DNA from: Isoetes taiwanensis
Taxonomy: Eukaryota; Streptophyta; Lycopodiopsida; Isoetales; Isoetaceae
DNA: 64,000 bases
Direction: 5' to 3'
NCBI GenBank assembly: GCA_021234155.1
Contig: JAJEKV010000101.1
Coordinates: 3,577,748 to 3,641,747, forward strand
Below, in pieces: positions 59,552-64,000 of the stretch. The position numbers and the translations under genes are program-made. The notes under the pieces are model-generated. The model was not told the origin of the DNA. It saw only the letters and a list, made by a program, of their open reading frames with translations, and searched no databases. The number at the start of each line of letters is the position of its first letter. Within the stretch, counting starts at the first letter, position 1.

Positions 59552-62500
59552 TCTCTCTCTGCCTCTGCTTCTCTCAACACTCTCTTCTCGCTTCCGCTTC
59601 TCACCACTCTGCTTCTTTTAAACAAACAAGGAAAAGGGCAAAGGAAATGAAAAGAAATAAAAGGAAAAGGGAAAAAAAAGGCAAGCATTATTTTTTCTTC
59701 TTGATGAGTTCTTATTGAACCTAATTCTTTCGGGGCCGATCTTGGCAACGAAATGGAAGAGTATGGTGATTTTATGCTAAATACTATATGCCCCTTAAAT
59801 TCGTTTTGTTGCATGTAATAGCAGCATGTGGAGGATTGACAGCATGTTATTAAAATTGGTTCCATATGCTGTGCATTACTATATGGGCGAAGAAACCATC
59901 CTTTGTAAGGTATCCAGGGTTTTGCATCAAATTGAGATGCCCCTAAGCTAGCATATTTAATCTAGTATTTCAACTGTTTGACGATACACGTTCTAACGGG
60001 GAAATGCTGCTAAGCTGTGCATATTCTAGAGCTTGCCTGCATGTTATTTAAAGTGATCACTTTACTAATTTGTGCAATGTGATTTTGCTTGAAATAATCT
60101 TTAGAGTTCCATCCAGGGTAATACTCTTGGAATGTTCACATCCGCACTTTCTTTTTTATGCAGGCCCGTGATCCTTGTGGTTTTTGCAGGCCCTAGGAAT
60201 CGAAGGAGACGTGCTGCCAGGACTTGCATATTTTGGAGCTTATCTCATGTTATTTAAGGTGATGGTTTGCAGTTGTGTTTAGGGAAATTGAATGATTTGC
60301 TAATTATTGTGACTAGTTATTGCCGGGCTCATTTCCTCCCGTGGCCATGCATGTGTTTTTTGGGCTAGACCGTAGTTATCAATGATCTTGTAAGAAGAAA
60401 GCCATCAATAACTCCACTTTTCAATTCATGGCTTGCTTCAATTGCAAGTCCTGCTCATTGCTAGATAAATAGTATTCAGAAGAGAATATGATGATCCCAG
60501 GGTTCCTTAAGCTACCTTAGACTATTTGAACTGGATAATTATGGTCTGTTAAGGCTTTATTAGTACCAAGGGTGCAAAGGCAGTACTTCAATTTATTGGT
60601 TTTTCTACGAGCTTGAAAATTTTGTAGAATGCAAGGATGTGAGCTTTTTTGAAGAGACCTTTCTCAGTCAAGGTCATTCTTGGTTATTCTCAAATGTGAG
60701 AATGGAGGATCTAGAGAAAGGCATCTCTCTGCCATGTTCAAGCAGCAATCATGACATTCAAATGCTAATCGTGTAAATCCAGATGCTAATCCCATTGCAG
60801 CAAATCCATATTCATTCTGCACGTCATTGCAGTTTATTTAGCAACAGAAGAAATTTACAGACGTCTCCAACATCATTAGAATAAGGAGGTTTGAAGATCA
60901 TCCTATGGAGTTTAATTGTTGCTGGTGCTGCAGCAGTGACTAACATTAGACTTATGTATTACTTACAGCAATTGGGTGAATAATAACATGATATACAGTG
61001 AAGGTATGATCGGAAAACCTTTATTCGGTGAGAGTGGCTTTGCATGCAGGGGCAATGAATTTCCATGGGTTGACGACCTGTTATTTGTTGAAGAATGCCT
61101 ATGCATGTAGGCAATAAATTTTGTTCATACTATGGCCACTTCTCATCTTGCCTTATAATTATTATGTGGGACATGAAACTTTCAATCAAGATGACCAAGT
61201 ATAATCCAGAAGTTGCATTTTGAGCATTATAAAAGCATGTAAAGCTACAGACGAGCTGACAATGCACTTATAGATATGTATGCCCATATATGGAGACTTG
61301 GATACTGCGTCTAGGAGCTTTGGAGCTTTGGAAGATTACCAAGTAAACATGTAGTATCATGACACAAGCATTGATTTCTGGATATGGGCAGCATGCATAA
61401 GATAGAACTGTAGTTGCAGAACTCAAGCAAAGATAGAGCAGACGATGTTATTGACGGTAAGAGGTAAATTAATTTATAGCTTAGATGTCAATACAGATTG
61501 CATGCTTGATAAATTGATGCATAAGATTTGGAATGTCAAACAAGCGTTGCTTATACAGCTCAAAATTCTTCTTCATGCCCTGTTTACTTCTTGCTCAGTT
61601 TTTCAATTTTCTATTCACTTTTTGCTCCTGTGAGGATCATCTGCATGTTCTCCAACAATACATTGAAACGACCTGTCAGAGTTGTCACCTGAAATGAAAA
61701 TATAAATTACTTAGCAAACTGATCAATAGAGCCAAAAATTCCGCCAGAAGTGGGCATTAAGATGGAATGCCTAGTATGCCTTTGGCTCTTTTTTCTAAAT
61801 AGGCAAATATCTGTTATCTACTTCAACCATATCATATTATTTTGCAACAAGTTCCCGTGTTCCATGACTCTTCCAAGCTTAGGCATTTTGCCTTATTTAA
61901 TGCTAAATCCTTGAGGACCACTGGACGATGGATGCAATCCTATTGCAGTTCACAAATCCTTTTCCATAACTAGGTAATGGAACATAATTTGTAAATATGC
62001 ACAAGGCATTTCCTAATGATTGCTTTAAGGATTGAAATTTCAAGTTGCAACAAATCAAGGTCAACAAGCTAAAATGATTTGGAAAACATTTAAGGATAAT
62101 AAGTTTTGGGTATTGTGACGTTGGCATCTTTGTGTCCACTTTGTTTAAATTATGTCCGTTCAAGACACACACTTTTGTAAATTCATTTTGAGGAGACCAC
62201 ATGAAATAATAATGCAAAAACAAACTTAGACAGCTTGCGCTAACATCATTTAGGATCTATGCAATGCCAAGTGTGCCATGTCATTGATTCTATTATGAAG
62301 CGACATTTTGATTCATTGTGCAAGTCTGGAGGAAGCCTAGAAAGTCTTCGAAACCATGATTGCTGGAAGAATATTATGTAAACATGAGATATAGGTTAGG
62401 ATATGTGTAGGCAATAGTTTTGAGAAAATTGTTACGAAGAATGTCTCTACATACTAAAGGATGTTACTTATATTATCATTCTAAGCTCCTGTACAATAGC

Positions 62501-63380
62501 AGTTGCACTGGGACAAGGGAAACAAATCTACACGATTGCATGATTAAGGTCACGGATGCAAAATCATTATGAATTATTAGTTGGCTACTATGATCATGTC
62601 TACTATGATTAGTTTTACACTCAATTGCGCCTACACCAGCCATAAGCACCAAACGTGGCATAATTCAAGTAAGAACTAGAAATTAAATAATGGCTTCCTA
62701 GAAAATAATCAATAGAGAGACGAAATAGCTCTCACATATAGCCATCCCCCATCATCATAATCCCCCATCCACCAAACCAAAAAAAAAAAAAAAAAAACAA
62801 AAGGAGAAAAAAGACGTCTTCCATCTCTAGCATGCATGCATCTAACCTCGTCACCACATTTATAACACAGTAATCATCTTAAACCTTAATCAATTTCATG
62901 ATTCTAGAGATGCTTTTCCAAACTCCACATTTAGTGAAGCAAAAGAGAAAGTCAATTACAAATCTATGAACAGCATTCATGATTCCAACATTACACCAAC
63001 CCCGCTGCTGCTAGAAGCTTGCCAAAAAAACAATGCAACGATGCCCATGCTCACACAACAAAAATTGGATACCACTGCAATGTTACCCTCCCCCCCTCCC
63101 CCCTCCAAATCTGAGACTGCAGCGATCTGCCTCCGTTTGCACTTGGATGCACCTGTGCTCCTGCACATTCCATCTGGCCAGCCACTGAGCTCTCTTTTTT
63201 CGCCAGCAGGCTTTTAGGCGTTGAGGCCCCATTGCCATAGTGTAAGCGAGGTTAGGTTGCTCGGCCCCTTTGGGCATGTAAAAAACTTTAATCAGTGACT
63301 ACATGCTGACATAAAGCATATATATGGGCTTCAACTGCCTTTTTAAGAAGCACTGACAGAACTAATACCTTGGTGGAACT
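59552..63380. repeat. Gamma block, copy C
   Basis: Homologous to copies A and B, but about 1.4 kb (the equivalent of about 18246-19672) is replaced by about 210 bp of unrelated sequence at 61152-61365. It also lacks the 700-bp LINE piece and has further small deletions near 61855-61990. No gene recognised. Confidence 0.8.
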
Positions 63381-63384
63381 CAGA

Positions 63385-64000
63385 AATTGCAATTTCCTTG
63401 CTAGTCCGACACTGTAAAAGTACCAAAGTACAAAATAATTGGAGCACACACATTGACCATATTTAAGAGAAAGAGAGAGAGATGGAACAGAAGATAATGA
63501 AGCATAAATAGTGAGGCACAACGTGATGTGCATCCCATGGCCAAAACGCTACAACATGCAGATTCCAACAGAGCTCCATTTGTCATTAACTCTATTATCA
63601 TATATAACTGAGGTAAAAGCAAAGACAAAAGCAGATTTTTAGGGGCTCCATCCTCCCAAATGTAAGAGCCATAGGCTTGGTTTGGCGTCATATTAGAAGC
63701 AAAGAAATCTCTTGGGCCTTCATTCCAATCCATGACAGCTATTGTGCCAATGCCTGGAGTTGTGGCAAGGTGAGGGGGACAGGATCAAACCTAGAGACAT
63801 CTAGGAGGATGGAGCGCTAGATTTGGACCTCTGAAGCAAGGGAATCAACACAGAAATGTTCGATTATTTGGGTTATTTTCGTTGTCTAAATTAGCTATAG
63901 CAAATCCAACCACCAAGCCACGCACTGCAAAAGAGGAGAAGACTTCATAGGATATAAGAAGCTTGGTTTGTGAAGATGCTTTCTAAAGTAACTCACGAAT
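63385..64000. repeat. Beta block, copy 5, cut by the window end
   Basis: Closest to beta copies 2 and 4. The small open frame begins at about 63976 (atgctttctaaagtaactc) and runs off the window, so the array continues to the right. Confidence 0.75.

Noticed and set aside
1-64000. CRISPR arrays, bacterial operons, rRNA or tRNA genes
   Set aside because: No regularly spaced short repeats, no ribosomal RNA signature and no cloverleaf with a TTC box were seen; the repeats present are large eukaryotic duplications.

Overview
The window is nuclear DNA from a land plant with a large, transposon-rich genome. The evidence is plant-type BiP (ER HSP70) sequences, Ty3/gypsy elements of the Athila/Tat lineages, plant L1-type LINE ends with the zf-RVT cysteine/histidine pattern, and a hAT-like MITE family. 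The species cannot be fixed from the sequence; a gymnosperm or seed-free plant would fit, but that is a weak inference. I see no intact single-copy host gene and no rRNA, tRNA or CRISPR.

Layout. (1) 1-904 is unresolved repetitive DNA. (2) 905-7415, minus strand, is a decayed Athila/Tat-type element: putative LTR, a tRNA-Asp-like primer site, gag with two zinc knuckles, protease, RT, RNase H and a D,D35E integrase. (3) 9243-10365, plus strand, is a broken, intron-containing gene for a Crypton/KIAA1958-type tyrosine recombinase, which is unexpected in a plant. (4) 10.7-37.0 kb and 52.9-64.0 kb form a rearranged tandem array. Its basic unit is R1 repeat - intronless BiP copy (minus) - about 5 kb gamma block - about 1.2 kb beta block. 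BiP copies lie at 14688-16673, 28372-30379 and 57541-59551. Two shorter modules keep only the last BiP codons. A near-perfect inverted duplication lies at 24383-24958. (5) 37.0-52.9 kb holds LINE ends, a gypsy RNase H scrap, a 236-bp MITE and a second gypsy element of Tat type (43.3-47.3 kb, minus). That element carries an extra RNase H between protease and RT. (6) 53876-56541 is a 2.67-kb hAT-like element with an 8-bp target duplication, inserted into a stray gamma fragment. Array copies elsewhere preserve the empty site.

Reading quality. The three BiP copies disagree mostly at CAG/CTG trinucleotides. The alternatives there (CCG/CGG, CTTTGG/CCAAAG, or a two-base gap) are not the products of cytosine deamination. 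The same signature appears in the first gypsy element. Many apparent frameshifts may therefore be sequence errors at CHG-methylated sites rather than real decay, so every 'pseudogene' call on BiP is provisional.

How the parts relate. No operon-like cooperation is visible. The window is best read as a BiP retrocopy amplified in tandem by unequal exchange and then broken up by LINE, gypsy and hAT insertions. The tyrosine recombinase relic and the Tat element with two RNase H domains are the two items most likely to be new biology.
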